Shown here: positions 18,117-27,161 of the stretch, piece after piece
How positions within the stretch are numbered: the stretch's first letter is position 1
Layout of the letters: each line of letters begins with the position of its first letter
Source of the DNA: Pseudotamlana agarivorans
Lineage (GTDB): Bacteria; Bacteroidota; Bacteroidia; Flavobacteriales; Flavobacteriaceae
Length of the DNA: 64,000 bases
Assembly: GCF_001642835.1 (NCBI RefSeq)
Contig: NZ_LXEI01000010.1
Span: 38,374-102,373, forward strand
Direction: 5' to 3'
Notes under the pieces: generated by a model
The model's input: the letters and a program-made list of their open reading frames with translations, nothing else
Databases searched by the model: none
Told to the model about the DNA's origin: nothing
Translations under genes and position numbers: made by a program

Positions 18117-18198
18117 TTGTTAGTTAGAGTACTTTCTTATACATTGCGGTTAATTAAATTGGTTCACCACTTTGAACAACCAGTTTGATTAACCAATT
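18117..18198 (+). promoter_or_regulatory. Promoter and putative operator of the PL7 alginate lyase gene
   Basis: TTG (18117-18119), 20-base spacer, TACATTGC (18140-18147), then AAATTGGTTCACCACTTTG and AACAACCAGTTTGATTAACC to 18198. The block matches 13682-13765 almost base for base while the flanks differ, so it is under selection or recently duplicated. Within it TGGT-TC-ACCA is palindromic, and AAATTGGTT (18156) pairs with the AACCAGTTT and AACCAATT half-sites. The remaining part of 17861-18234 shows only the terminator. Confidence 0.7.
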
Positions 18199-18234
18199 AA
18201 CCCATTTTATTAAAACAACTTAAACTAAATTAAA

Positions 18235-20493
18235 ATGAATCTAACATTATCAAGTCGCATAAGCCAGCTGGCGGTATGCGCAACCCTATTTTTAGGGGCC
18301 TTTCAAATAGGAACGGCACAAACTCCCTCAGACCTCATGCGTAATTGTAACCAATGGAAAATTACTTATCCAGATGGTGTAGAAGAAAAACAATTGTGTG
18401 GCGAATCAAACGAATTCTTTTATGTTAATAATTCTGGCGATGCTATCGTTTTTAGAGCGCCAATAAGAAGTGATAACGGTACAACGCCTAATTCAAGTTA
18501 CATCCGTTCAGAGCTTAGAGAAAGAGAAGTTGATGGAAGTAAAGATATCTATTGGACCACCGAAGGTTCGCACATGATATATGTAAAACAAGCCATCACA
18601 CATTTACCAATTACTAAATCACATTTAGTAGCAACGCAAATTCATGGAAATAAAGACGATGGTATCGACGATTCTATGGTAATGCGATTAGAAAATTCAC
18701 ATTTATTTTTATCATTCAATGGAGGAAAACTACGTGATGATGTAACCATTAAAACAGATTATAACTTAGGTGATATTCATGAAGTTATCTTTTTAGTTGA
18801 AGATGGTAAGCACTATTGTTATTATGCTGAAGATGGTAACTTATTAAACGCTTTTAACAGCGGAAATGCCTCTTCATACTTAGTAAGAGCCGATGGTAAC
18901 GACTATGTAATGGACTTAAACTACGATCAAACGTACTTTAAAGTAGGTAACTATACGCAAAGTAACCCTGAAAGAGAGGGTGATAATACTGACGATCCAG
19001 ACAACTATGGTGAAGTATTAGTATATGATTTCTTAGTAGATCACGGTGATGGTGGTGGATCAACCGACCCTATCGATGTTACAGGTGTATCTTTAAACCC
19101 TAGTTCAGTGAGTTTAGCTATTGGTGGAACTCAAGAATTATCTGCTTCTGTAAGTCCTTCAGATGCCTCTAATAAAAGTGTGAGCTATAGCTCTAATAAT
19201 AATGCCGTAGCTTCAGTAAGTTCTACAGGTGTAGTGACTGCACATTCAGAAGGATCAGCAACAATTACTGTAACAACTTCAGATGGAAATTATACAGATT
19301 CAACTAATGTTACTGTATTAGAAGCATCAAACCCTTCAGACGATACGAATTTAGCATTAAATAAATATGTATCAGGAACAGGATCTGCCGATGGATCTAA
19401 TGTGGTAGCTAATCTTGTTGATGGTGATACAGGTACAAGATGGTCTGTTTCAGGTTTCCCACAATCGGCTACTATCGATTTAGGAGCCATTCAAAATATT
19501 GGAAGTACAGAGTTAGTATGTTATAGCGATCGTGCTTACCAATATACTATTGAAGTTTCTGAAAACGGAAGTTCTTATACCGAAGTTGTAGACAGAACAA
19601 ATAACTCAACACCAGGAACAGCATCAAGTCCAATTATAGATGCTTTTGATAGTGTTGATGCTAGATACGTAAAAATTACGGTTACTGGTGCTGATGCTTA
19701 CACAGGTAGTTGGGTAAGTTTATTAGAATTAGCTGTTTTCCCAGGTGATGGTAGCGATAACGGTGGTGATGATGATGACGATGACAATGGAGGTGAGCCA
19801 ACTCCAGAATCTACTAATGTGGCTTTAGGGAAATCGGTGACTTTTTCTAGCCAACAATCTCATAATCCAGCTTCTAATTTAGTTGATGGTGATGAAGATT
19901 CAAGATGGTCTGCAGAATCATACCCTGAGTGGACAGTGATCGATTTAGGTGGTTTGTATACCGTTAATAGTACTGAAGTTATCTGTTTTGGTGACCGTGC
20001 TTACCAATATACAATTGAAGTTTCTGAAGACGGAAGTTCTTATACTGAAGTTGTAGATAGAACTAATAACTCAACTGGAGGTTCAAATTCATCTCCAATA
20101 GCAGATTCTTTTAATGAAATTGATGTTAGATATGTTAGAATCACGGTAACTGGTGCCGATGATTATTCTGGAGATTGGATTAGTATTGAGGAGCTTAGAG
20201 TATTTGGATATTCTAGTACAGCAACATCAAAATCTGGTGCTTCTAAAAGTGCTAATGTAAACGATTCAGTTGAAGCTGCAAGCTTTTGGCCAAACCCAGC
20301 TGCGAACACTGTAAATATTAATGGTGCAAGCAATTACGAAACACTAACTGTTTTTGATTTAACAGGGAAAGTGGTTTTAAATCAAGCGATTCAAAGTCCA
20401 TCTGTTGATATTTCAAACCTGAATTCAGGGATGTATATTTTCAGACTTGAAGGAAAATCAGGTGCTGTTAATAAGCGCATCATTAAGAAATAA
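18235..20493 (+). CDS. Secreted PL7 alginate lyase with Big_2, two F5/8C domains and T9SS tail
   Basis: 752-residue endo- or exolytic alginate lyase. Signal peptide to about Ala28; PL7 catalytic domain (about 31-272) with Arg91 (YIRSELRE), Gln135/His137 (ATQIHG) and Tyr240 (YFKVGNYTQ); Big_2 domain (279-362); F5/8C domains at 370-503 and 525-660 separated by an acidic Gly/Asp linker (DDDDDD); T9SS type A sorting domain from about 683 (FWPNPAANTVNI) to KRIIKK. The two F5/8C domains and Big_2 are close relatives of those in the upstream lyase, so the genes share modules by duplication. A shared operator implies co-regulation. Confidence 0.94.
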   Translation: MNLTLSSRISQLAVCATLFLGAFQIGTAQTPSDLMRNCNQWKITYPDGVEEKQLCGESNEFFYVNNSGDAIVFRAPIRSDNGTTPNSSYIRSELREREVDGSKDIYWTTEGSHMIYVKQAITHLPITKSHLVATQIHGNKDDGIDDSMVMRLENSHLFLSFNGGKLRDDVTIKTDYNLGDIHEVIFLVEDGKHYCYYAEDGNLLNAFNSGNASSYLVRADGNDYVMDLNYDQTYFKVGNYTQSNPEREGDNTDDPDNYGEVLVYDFLVDHGDGGGSTDPIDVTGVSLNPSSVSLAIGGTQELSASVSPSDASNKSVSYSSNNNAVASVSSTGVVTAHSEGSATITVTTSDGNYTDSTNVTVLEASNPSDDTNLALNKYVSGTGSADGSNVVANLVDGDTGTRWSVSGFPQSATIDLGAIQNIGSTELVCYSDRAYQYTIEVSENGSSYTEVVDRTNNSTPGTASSPIIDAFDSVDARYVKITVTGADAYTGSWVSLLELAVFPGDGSDNGGDDDDDDNGGEPTPESTNVALGKSVTFSSQQSHNPASNLVDGDEDSRWSAESYPEWTVIDLGGLYTVNSTEVICFGDRAYQYTIEVSEDGSSYTEVVDRTNNSTGGSNSSPIADSFNEIDVRYVRITVTGADDYSGDWISIEELRVFGYSSTATSKSGASKSANVNDSVEAASFWPNPAANTVNINGASNYETLTVFDLTGKVVLNQAIQSPSVDISNLNSGMYIFRLEGKSGAVNKRIIKK

Positions 20494-20513
20494 TTTTTCT
20501 TAAGAATAAATTT

Positions 20514-20547
20514 AAAGGCAGATGAATTTTTCATCTGCCTTTTTTTT
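20514..20547 (+). terminator. Intrinsic terminator after PL7 gene
   Basis: AAAGGCAGATGAA pairs with TTCATCTGCC(TTT) and is followed by eight T. Confidence 0.9.
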
Positions 20548-20621
20548 GTTTAACATTTTAAAAACAAGCATCGCTGTTTAGCTTCTTAATAATATTGTAT
20601 TTTGGTCTTAAAAAGGATGTT

Positions 20622-21431
20622 ATGGATTTTTCGAAGGTAAAATTAGTGGTTTCAGATATGGACGGTACTTTGCTTAACTCTAAAGGCGAAGTAAGTGCGC
20701 GATTTTTTAGTCAGTTTGAAGCCTTAAAAAAACATAAGGTTCATTTTGTGGCTGCTAGTGGTAGACAGTACCAAAGCATTCTTCATAAACTTGACAAAAT
20801 AAAGGATGAGATTTCCATTATTGCCGAAAATGGCGGGTTTATGCAACATGGAGAAGTTGCTGAAGTGTTGCTGAAATTATCTAAGGAAGATGTGCAAAAA
20901 TGTGTTGAAAAACTGCGTACAATTACTGGGGCTTATATCGTTTTATGCGGAAAAAAAGCGGCTTATATTGAAACTAAGGATGAGGCATTTATAGCTAAAT
21001 TCAGCGAATACTATAAGTCTTATGAGGTGGTGGATGATATCACCAAAGTGGTTGATGATGAATTTCTCAAGATAGCGGTTTACCATTTTGAATCTTCTGA
21101 AACCTGCATTCTTCCTGTTATGAAAGATATGACTCACGAATTACAGATTACGATTTCAGGAAAAAACTGGCTTGATATTTCTCATAAGGAGTCCAATAAA
21201 GGTTATGCTTTGTCCATGCTTCAAAATAAACTGAATGTAAATTCAGATGAGACCTTAGTTTTTGGCGATTATAACAATGATTTGCAAATGTTAGGGCTAG
21301 GTTATTTCAGCTATGCTATGGCCAACGCACATCCCGATGTGAAGAAAATAGCGCGTTTCGAGACCAAAAGTAATACGAATGAAGGTGTCGAGTCGGTGTT
21401 AGAGGAACTACTTCAAGCCAAGCTTGGATAA
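20622..21431 (+). CDS. Cof-type HAD-IIB family phosphatase
   Basis: 269-residue cytosolic haloacid-dehalogenase hydrolase, probably acting on sugar or nucleotide phosphates. Motif I is SDMDGTLLNS near the N terminus; motif II is AASGRQ; motif III Lys is in SNKGYALSML; motif IV is FGDYNNDLQMLGL, with the IIB cap between. I chose the ATG at 20622, preceded by AAAAAGGA, instead of an in-frame TTG at 20595, which overlaps a TATTTTG promoter-like box. It is convergent with the GIN-domain gene. Substrate unknown. Confidence 0.9.
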   Translation: MDFSKVKLVVSDMDGTLLNSKGEVSARFFSQFEALKKHKVHFVAASGRQYQSILHKLDKIKDEISIIAENGGFMQHGEVAEVLLKLSKEDVQKCVEKLRTITGAYIVLCGKKAAYIETKDEAFIAKFSEYYKSYEVVDDITKVVDDEFLKIAVYHFESSETCILPVMKDMTHELQITISGKNWLDISHKESNKGYALSMLQNKLNVNSDETLVFGDYNNDLQMLGLGYFSYAMANAHPDVKKIARFETKSNTNEGVESVLEELLQAKLG

Positions 21432-21442
21432 GGTTTAAGACC

Positions 21443-21498
21443 ATCAACCTGAACATGTTTTAACCGATGAGGTACATGATCAAGTTGATGATTTTTTT
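21443..21498 (+). terminator. Terminator between HAD and GIN-domain genes
   Basis: ATCAACCTGAACATG (21443-21457) pairs with CATGATCAAGTTGAT (21475-21489) at 13 of 15 positions, followed by GATTTTTTT. The U-tract touches the stop codon of the convergent gene. Confidence 0.6.
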
Positions 21499-22219
21499 AC
21501 TTCTGTTTAATGCTTCCAGAAGGATTATTGCTTTTTTCTACTTTTTCAGGGTTTCCAAAATAATTAACATCTCCACCACTTGAGGCTTTAGCAATTAAAG
21601 ATTTTGAAGTGTTTACAGTAATATCCGATCCGCTAGAGGCTTTAGCTTCCGCAGCTTCAGCAAATAGATCGGCTGCTTTTATAGCGCTTCCGCTTGAGGC
21701 TTCAGCCAATAGGTTTACGGTTTTTCCAGAGAGTTTCAGGTCCGATCCGCTCGACGATTTACAATGTAAAGCTTGGGTATTCACTTCAAGCTCCATATCA
21801 CTTCCACTACTAGATTTCAGCTTTAATGATTCAGCTCTTATGGTATTGGTGCTGTAAACATCACTGCCGCTTGATGATATAATTTCAGATATGTTTTTAA
21901 AATGAACCCTTACTTTTTTAGAAGTCGAATTACCAATATTTTTTTTGGTGTGTATGTTTAAAACACCATCCTTAATTTCGGTTAAGATAAGTTCCTGAAG
22001 GTTCTCGTCGGTTTCTACAGTAATGCTTGCTTCGTCACTTTGGGTTAAATAAACATCCAAACCCTCGGCTGCTTTTATGGTTGAAAACGCTGCGTTAGAA
22101 GGGCGAGTTTCGGTGGTTACATGGCCATTACCTCGTTCTCCAGGACTGATGTCGAGATTACAAGAAAGCAGCATGAAGCTTAATACCGTGCTTACAATGA
22201 TTTTGATTAAAGTGCTCAT
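21497..22219 (-). CDS. GIN domain (DUF2807) lipoprotein
   Basis: 240-residue predicted lipoprotein: signal peptide with lipobox LLSC (Cys20), then a right-handed beta-helix of the putative auto-transporter adhesin head GIN family. The motif SSGSD or a close variant (SSSGSD, ASSGSA, ASSGGD) repeats about seven times from residue 110 on, one per helix turn. It follows the pspC and padR genes on the same strand with a 120-base gap. These clusters are common in Bacteroidota and are thought to concern envelope stress, but function is not established. Confidence 0.87.
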   Translation of the reverse strand: MSTLIKIIVSTVLSFMLLSCNLDISPGERGNGHVTTETRPSNAAFSTIKAAEGLDVYLTQSDEASITVETDENLQELILTEIKDGVLNIHTKKNIGNSTSKKVRVHFKNISEIISSSGSDVYSTNTIRAESLKLKSSSGSDMELEVNTQALHCKSSSGSDLKLSGKTVNLLAEASSGSAIKAADLFAEAAEAKASSGSDITVNTSKSLIAKASSGGDVNYFGNPEKVEKSNNPSGSIKQK

Positions 22220-22339
22220 AATGTTCGTTTTTTGATGATGATGAATGCTTGATTTTTAATTTGATGTCATAAATATCCTTAGAATATATATGTTGATGAA
22301 AATTAAGTGTTTGAATTGTAGTTTTTTAATGATGAATTG

Positions 22340-24061
22340 TTACTGATCAGATTTTATTTCGATGCCTTTACTGCTAATATTTATTTTAACTTCCTCCGAT
22401 TCGACTTTAATACCATTGCTGTCAATTTTTACTTCTGGGGTGTCGACCTCAACATTAAAATCTTCATCAGGACAGTCTAAACACTTCGAGTTATTATCCA
22501 TAATGCGGATAAAATGATTGGTGTTCTTGTCAGATATCAAATGACCTTCATGGGTGTTATGACGAATAAAGTCTTCTGTATTACTACTAAAATATACCAC
22601 GGTGTTTTCTGGTAGATAGAGTATGATATCAACTTCTTGATCGTTGTACTTGTTTTTGATATCGGTAGTTAAAAAAGCATCTAGCATCAAGTTGTTGTTG
22701 TTAACTTCATAATGATAGTTGATGTTTTTTGCTCGTGCTATAGCCGTTTCATAGTTTCTTCCATTGGCACTTTTTATGATAGAAAGTGAGGCTAAGGTAT
22801 CGGAAGTGGATTTTACCATAATACGAACATCAGATGAATACATAATCTTATTGCCATTGTCATCATGAGCTAGTTTAAAATCATCTCGGCTAAAGCTAGA
22901 GTTGAATTTATCGCTATGACTCATTTTAACCATTAAAGTATCGTTAGCTTTAATAAAGAGCTCGTTTTTTTCAATATAACTTTCTTCGAACGCGTGCTCG
23001 CTTGCTTGTCGGATACCAAAAATAACCAAGGTGATTATGGATAAAATCCATAGGCCTAACAGGGTGAATTTGGCAATGTTTCCAATAGATTTTAAATTGT
23101 TGATTAAAATTTTAAGTCCTAAATAAAACAAGAAAAAGAACGGAATCCCTACAGCAAAAAATATAGCAAGTGAGACCAACCAGATAGGAGTGTTACCCAC
23201 GTTTACTAAATCTAGGCTATCTAAACCTGGTATGTGAACTATATCGGCCACACCTATAGAGAAAAGACCAACAATAAGCGCGATTAAGGTTGATGCTCCA
23301 ATGATAATGAGTAAAATACCTATGAATTTAGCAAATATTTTAAGCAAGATCATAACGGCATCGGCCAGGCTATCGAAAAACGTTTTTGACGTCGATTTAA
23401 TAGAATTCGTGCCTTTTTTCAGGTCTACATTTTTAGCTGCTTTCGATACCGAATCCGATACGTTTTTGGCAACTTGCGAGACGTTATCAAAGCCGTCTTT
23501 TATTTTTTTTTCAATATTACTAATGTTAACAGGCTCGCCGGTCATCATGATTTTTTCGGCAGTAGTTTTAGCTTCAGGAACTAAAATCCACAGTAAAATA
23601 TAAAGTAATACGCCTGTTCCTGCACCAAACACTAAAAGAATCCAAGCCAATCTCACCCAAATGGCATCAATACCGAAGTAATGCGCTAATCCAGACGATA
23701 CCCCACTGATATAGGAGTTGTCGGGATCTCTAAATAATTTTTTAGAGCGAGTAGATTTGTTTTGATTCGTGCTCGGATCGTCTTCAAAAATTTCTTCATC
23801 AACCACATAATCTTCTGGTTGCCCCATGATTGAAATGATTTCATCCACCTCTCTAAGCCTAATAACTTGCTTGTTGTTTTTTAAGCGTTCGTTAAAAAGT
23901 TCTGCAATTCGTGCTTCAATGTCGGCAATAATTTCATCGCTACCTTGCGAGTTTGCTAACGAGCGTTTTATAGACTCCAAATAACCTTGAAGTTTTAAGT
24001 AGGCGTCTTCATCAATATGAAAAAATATACCTCCTAAATTTATGTTTACTGTTTTATTCAT
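22340..24061 (-). CDS. PspC domain membrane protein
   Basis: 573-residue membrane protein. An N-terminal cytosolic region (1-100; VNINLGGIFFHIDEDAYLKL, acidic) precedes a PspC domain (about 105-170: KLFRDPDNSYISGVSSGLAHYFGI and the strongly hydrophobic WILLVFGAGTGVLLYILLWI). Further membrane helices lie at about 235-275, 290-320 and 335-355, followed by an extracytoplasmic C-terminal domain. PspC proteins sense or buffer inner-membrane stress. Its start overlaps the padR stop by 8 bases, so the regulator and membrane protein are translationally coupled. Confidence 0.9.
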   Translation of the reverse strand: MNKTVNINLGGIFFHIDEDAYLKLQGYLESIKRSLANSQGSDEIIADIEARIAELFNERLKNNKQVIRLREVDEIISIMGQPEDYVVDEEIFEDDPSTNQNKSTRSKKLFRDPDNSYISGVSSGLAHYFGIDAIWVRLAWILLVFGAGTGVLLYILLWILVPEAKTTAEKIMMTGEPVNISNIEKKIKDGFDNVSQVAKNVSDSVSKAAKNVDLKKGTNSIKSTSKTFFDSLADAVMILLKIFAKFIGILLIIIGASTLIALIVGLFSIGVADIVHIPGLDSLDLVNVGNTPIWLVSLAIFFAVGIPFFFLFYLGLKILINNLKSIGNIAKFTLLGLWILSIITLVIFGIRQASEHAFEESYIEKNELFIKANDTLMVKMSHSDKFNSSFSRDDFKLAHDDNGNKIMYSSDVRIMVKSTSDTLASLSIIKSANGRNYETAIARAKNINYHYEVNNNNLMLDAFLTTDIKNKYNDQEVDIILYLPENTVVYFSSNTEDFIRHNTHEGHLISDKNTNHFIRIMDNNSKCLDCPDEDFNVEVDTPEVKIDSNGIKVESEEVKINISSKGIEIKSDQ

Positions 24062-24398
24062 TGCTGTTATTTTTTTGGCTTGTTACGATGTTTACTGCGT
24101 TTTGAAGTTCATTCCAAGTACTACTAAGTTCTTCTAAAAACAGTTTTCCTGTTTCTGTTAAACCGTAGTATTTTCTAGGTGGGCCAGAGGTAGACTCTTC
24201 CCAGCGGTAACTTAAAAGATCGGCGTTTTTAAGTCTGGTAAGCAAAGGGTAAATGGTACCTTCTACCACAAGAAGTTTGGCATCTTTTAAAGTGCTTAAA
24301 ATTTCGGCCACGTAGGCATCTTCATCTTTTAAGACCGATAGAATGCAAAACTCTAAAACGCCTTTGCGCATTTGGGCTTTTGTGTTTTCTATTTTCAT
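24054..24398 (-). CDS. PadR family transcriptional regulator
   Basis: 114-residue winged-helix DNA-binding repressor (MRKGVLEFCILSVLKDEDAYVAEI; VEGTIYPLLTRLKNADLLSYRWEESTSGPPRKYYGLT). It overlaps the following pspC gene by 8 bases and probably controls this cluster, as PadR-PspC pairs do widely in Bacteroidota. Ligand unknown. Confidence 0.93.
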   Translation of the reverse strand: MKIENTKAQMRKGVLEFCILSVLKDEDAYVAEILSTLKDAKLLVVEGTIYPLLTRLKNADLLSYRWEESTSGPPRKYYGLTETGKLFLEELSSTWNELQNAVNIVTSQKNNSNE

Positions 24399-24528
24399 GT
24401 GTTGTATTTTTTGCTTTTAATTGGTTGCTGAGGTGATGAAATTCAGTACGTTTTAAAAGCTTTTATGTGATGAAACAATTCGCTTTTTGATTGATTTTTT
24501 TTTGTTTTCTGAAACCGTCTTGATCTGT

Positions 24529-24966
24529 TTATTTTAAAAATTGTATGGTTAAAGGATATTTATAAATTTCGCCATCCCTAGCCTTAAGACTTGCAATAAT
24601 GATTAACACCAGTTCCAATACGAAAGCCACGATCGCTATAACACCTAAGCCTAATGCTGTGAATATGATGACAGAAGGCTGATTGATATCGAGCTCAATA
24701 CCTTCAAAATTACTGAAGGCTATATTGCCAAAAATGGACAACAGAAAAAACGGAATAGCAATACAAGCTATAATGATCGCATAAAGCAAAATGCTAATCT
24801 GGAAATTGATGATTTGTTTACCATTCTTGTTGATAAATTCAGATTTATCTCTATTGGATAGCCATAATATTAAAGGCCCTATAAAATTTCCGAAAGGAAA
24901 AATAAATCTTGTAAATGATGATAAATGAATAAATGTGGCAATATTTTTTTGTTGTCTATCTTCCAT
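24529..24966 (-). CDS. DUF4870 domain membrane protein
   Basis: 145-residue protein of the DUF4870/TIC20-like type with three or four hydrophobic segments (FPFGNFIGPLILWL, IINFQISILLYAIIIACIAI, IIFTALGLGVIAIVAFVLEL). NFIGPLILWL and NKNGKQIINFQ are family signatures. It lies 130 bases upstream of padR on the same strand and is likely part of the same regulon. Function unknown. Confidence 0.85.
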   Translation of the reverse strand: MEDRQQKNIATFIHLSSFTRFIFPFGNFIGPLILWLSNRDKSEFINKNGKQIINFQISILLYAIIIACIAIPFFLLSIFGNIAFSNFEGIELDINQPSVIIFTALGLGVIAIVAFVLELVLIIIASLKARDGEIYKYPLTIQFLK

Positions 24967-25104
24967 AATTTAAAAACGTATAATAGTTTCTTATGCAAAT
25001 ATATGTCTTTAAAAAGGTATTATGTTACGCATAGTACCTAAATTTAACATAATATTAACAATTGTGACAACAAATTTATTGCTTAACTTAGGGAGTGAAT
25101 TTAA

Positions 25105-25569
25105 ATGATGTGTATGAATGTAACCCCTACAAAATTAAATACTTATATGGCGTTTAAGCTGCCTGCGGCTTATTTGTGCGGCGTAAGAACACGGTTTATA
25201 GATGATAAAAAGTGTGAGGTTGTTGTGAAACACCGGTGGATAAATCAAAATCCGTTTAAGTCCATGTTTTGGGCTGTTCAAGGCATGGCTGCCGAGTTTA
25301 CAACTGGCGCATTGATGATGACGAAAATCCAGTCAACCGGCAAAAAAATGTCTATGTTGGTGACTGCCAATAGGGCAAGCTACTCCAAAAAAGCTAGAGG
25401 GAAAATTACCTTTAGCTGTAAGGATGGAGAATTGGTCGATGCCTTGTTAGAAAAGGCGATCGCAACCGGAGCTGGCGAAACTTTAACGATGACTTCAGTT
25501 GGAGTTGATGAAGCAGGGGATGAGGTTTCTACCTTTCATTTTGAATGGAGTGTTAAGCTTAAGGTTTAG
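25105..25569 (+). CDS. DUF4442 (hotdog-fold) protein
   Basis: 154-residue protein with the DUF4442 thioesterase-like hotdog fold: PAAYLCGVRTRFIDDKKCEV, HRWINQNPFKSMFWAVQGMA and a beta-rich end. The family is related to acyl-CoA thioesterases, though activity is not proven. An ATG at 25117 could also be the start; the first ATG pair is kept because it follows GGGAG at about 9 bases. It is divergent from the DUF4870 gene. Confidence 0.8.
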   Translation: MMCMNVTPTKLNTYMAFKLPAAYLCGVRTRFIDDKKCEVVVKHRWINQNPFKSMFWAVQGMAAEFTTGALMMTKIQSTGKKMSMLVTANRASYSKKARGKITFSCKDGELVDALLEKAIATGAGETLTMTSVGVDEAGDEVSTFHFEWSVKLKV

Positions 25570-25591
25570 TTTTTTGTTGTTACTAGAATGC

Positions 25592-26116
25592 CCAGAGGCT
25601 CCAAAGAAAAAGCTTTGTGTATCTCTGTGTTATCTCAGCGAAACTCTGTGAAAAGAGATATTTACGCCGAGCTTCACAGAGAAGACGCTAAGGTTCACAA
25701 AGAAGAACTCGGTGTATCTCTGTGTTATTTCAGCGAAACTCTGTGAAAAAAACTTTACGCCGAGCCTGACAAAGAAGACGCTACGGTTCACAAAGAAAAG
25801 AACTCAGTGCATCTCTGTGTTATCTCAGCGAAACTCTGTGAAAAGAGATATTTACGCCGAGCCTCACAGAGAAGGCGCTACGGTTCACAAAGAAAAGAAC
25901 TCAGTGCATCTCTGTGTTATCTCAGTGAAACTCTGTGAAAAGAGATATTTACGCCTAGCCTCACAGAGAAGACGCTAAGGTTTACAAAGAAAAAGCTCTG
26001 TGTGTCTCTGTGTTAGCTCAGCGAAACTCTGAGAAATAGAAATATTTACGCAGAGCTTCACAAAGAAGTCACGAAGGACCACAAAGAAAAAACGTAGAGT
26101 ATTTCTGTGAAAAAAA
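25592..26116. repeat. Tandem array of five ~96-bp units plus partial ends
   Basis: The anchor TCTCTGTGTTA (or TTATTTC variant after it) starts at 25622, 25717, 25812, 25909 and 26005, so the period is 95, 95, 97 and 96 bases. Each unit carries CTCTGTGAA ... TTCACAGAG, an inverted pair able to form a hairpin, and ends GGTTCACAAAGAA. Unit similarity is high but not perfect. It fills the 610-base gap between the DUF4442 and AIM24 genes. An 88-codon open frame inside the array only reflects the repeat. Confidence 0.9.
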
Positions 26117-26179
26117 TAAAATCACTGTAACAAAATAAAAAAGGGAGCAACATATTATTATCAACAAAAATCGAAAAAA

Positions 26180-26980
26180 ATGACAGCACACGAAATTGAT
26201 TACATTATCTACGGCGAAGAAATGCAATACGTAGAAATTGAATTAGATCCACAAGAAGGTGTCGTAGCCGAGGCCGGAAGTTTTATGATGATGGAAGAGG
26301 GCATCCAAATGGAAACCATTTTTGGTGATGGTTCACAAAAGGATCCTGGGTTTTTAGGACAGATTTTAGGAGCAGGAAAGCGCATTCTTACGGGCGAAAG
26401 TTTATTTATGACAGCCTTTTATAATAACCTAAGCGGAAAGCGTAAGGTCTCTTTTGCGTCACCGTATCCCGGCAAAATCATTCCTATTGATTTGACCCGC
26501 TTCGGAGGTAAATTTATTTGTCAGAAAGATGCTTTTTTATGTGCAGCCAAAGGCGTGAGTATTGGTATTGAATTTTCCAAACGTTTAGGGCGTGGCTTGT
26601 TTGGTGGCGAAGGTTTTATCATGCAAAAATTAGAAGGCGATGGTATGGCATTCGTACATGCTGGAGGTACTATGGCTATGAAAGAACTTAAGGCAGGAGA
26701 AACTTTACGTGTTGATACTGGTTGTATTATTGGTTTCGATCAAACCATCGATTATGATATTGAGTTTGTAGGAGGTATTAAAAACACCATTTTTGGAGGC
26801 GAGGGCTTGTTCTTTGCAAAATTGAGAGGCCCTGGAACCGTTTATATTCAGTCTTTACCTTTTAGTCGACTAGCTGGTCGCGTTTTGGCCACTGCACCTC
26901 AAGCAGGAGGAAAGCGTAAAGGCGAAGGCAGTGTGTTAGGCGGTCTCGGTGATTTACTTGATGGTGATAACCGATTTTAG
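26180..26980 (+). CDS. AIM24 / TIGR00266 family protein
   Basis: 266-residue beta-rich protein ([22 protein letters not shown], then several Gly-rich strands such as [17 protein letters not shown] and [15 protein letters not shown]), the signature of the AIM24 family. The bacterial members have no settled function; in yeast AIM24 is mitochondrial and affects inner-membrane organisation. The C terminus is Gly/Lys-rich. It stands alone after the tandem array, and is convergent with the T9SS gene. Confidence 0.9.
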   Translation: MTAHEIDYIIYGEEMQYVEIELDPQEGVVAEAGSFMMMEEGIQMETIFGDGSQKDPGFLGQILGAGKRILTGESLFMTAFYNNLSGKRKVSFASPYPGKIIPIDLTRFGGKFICQKDAFLCAAKGVSIGIEFSKRLGRGLFGGEGFIMQKLEGDGMAFVHAGGTMAMKELKAGETLRVDTGCIIGFDQTIDYDIEFVGGIKNTIFGGEGLFFAKLRGPGTVYIQSLPFSRLAGRVLATAPQAGGKRKGEGSVLGGLGDLLDGDNRF

Positions 26981-27013
26981 ATTAAGCCGAAGAACGTGAA
27001 ATTATAAAAGTAG

Positions 27014-27139
27014 GGCTGTCTGAAAAAGTGGATGTTTCGTCAATCTGAATTTAATTCAGATTCTCATAATCATGGAATTTGATGTGATGCCATGCTGTGT
27101 CTAGCAAAGTATGACGATGGTTTAAACTTTTCAGACAGC
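27014..27139. repeat. Nested-palindrome repeat, copy 2
   Basis: Outer arms GGCTGTCTGAAAA and TTTTCAGACAGC are perfect inverted repeats over 12 bases. Inside are CGTCAATCTGAA with the hairpin AATCTGAATT/AATTCAGATT and ATGACG near the right. It lies between the convergent AIM24 and T9SS genes and could serve as terminator for both. Confidence 0.8.
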
Positions 27140-27161
27140 TTATAATTTTTCACAATTATGC

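Noticed and set aside
20595..20621. TTG start for the HAD phosphatase
   Set aside because: The ATG at 20622 has a better upstream AAGGA and gives the normal N terminus for the family; the TTG region carries the promoter-like box.
25712..25978. Open frame of 88 codons in the tandem array
   Set aside because: Its protein only mirrors the 96-bp DNA repeat (LCVISAKLCEK repeated), with no signal or domain.
25592..26116. CRISPR array
   Set aside because: Units of about 96 bp follow each other without unique spacers and no cas gene is near.
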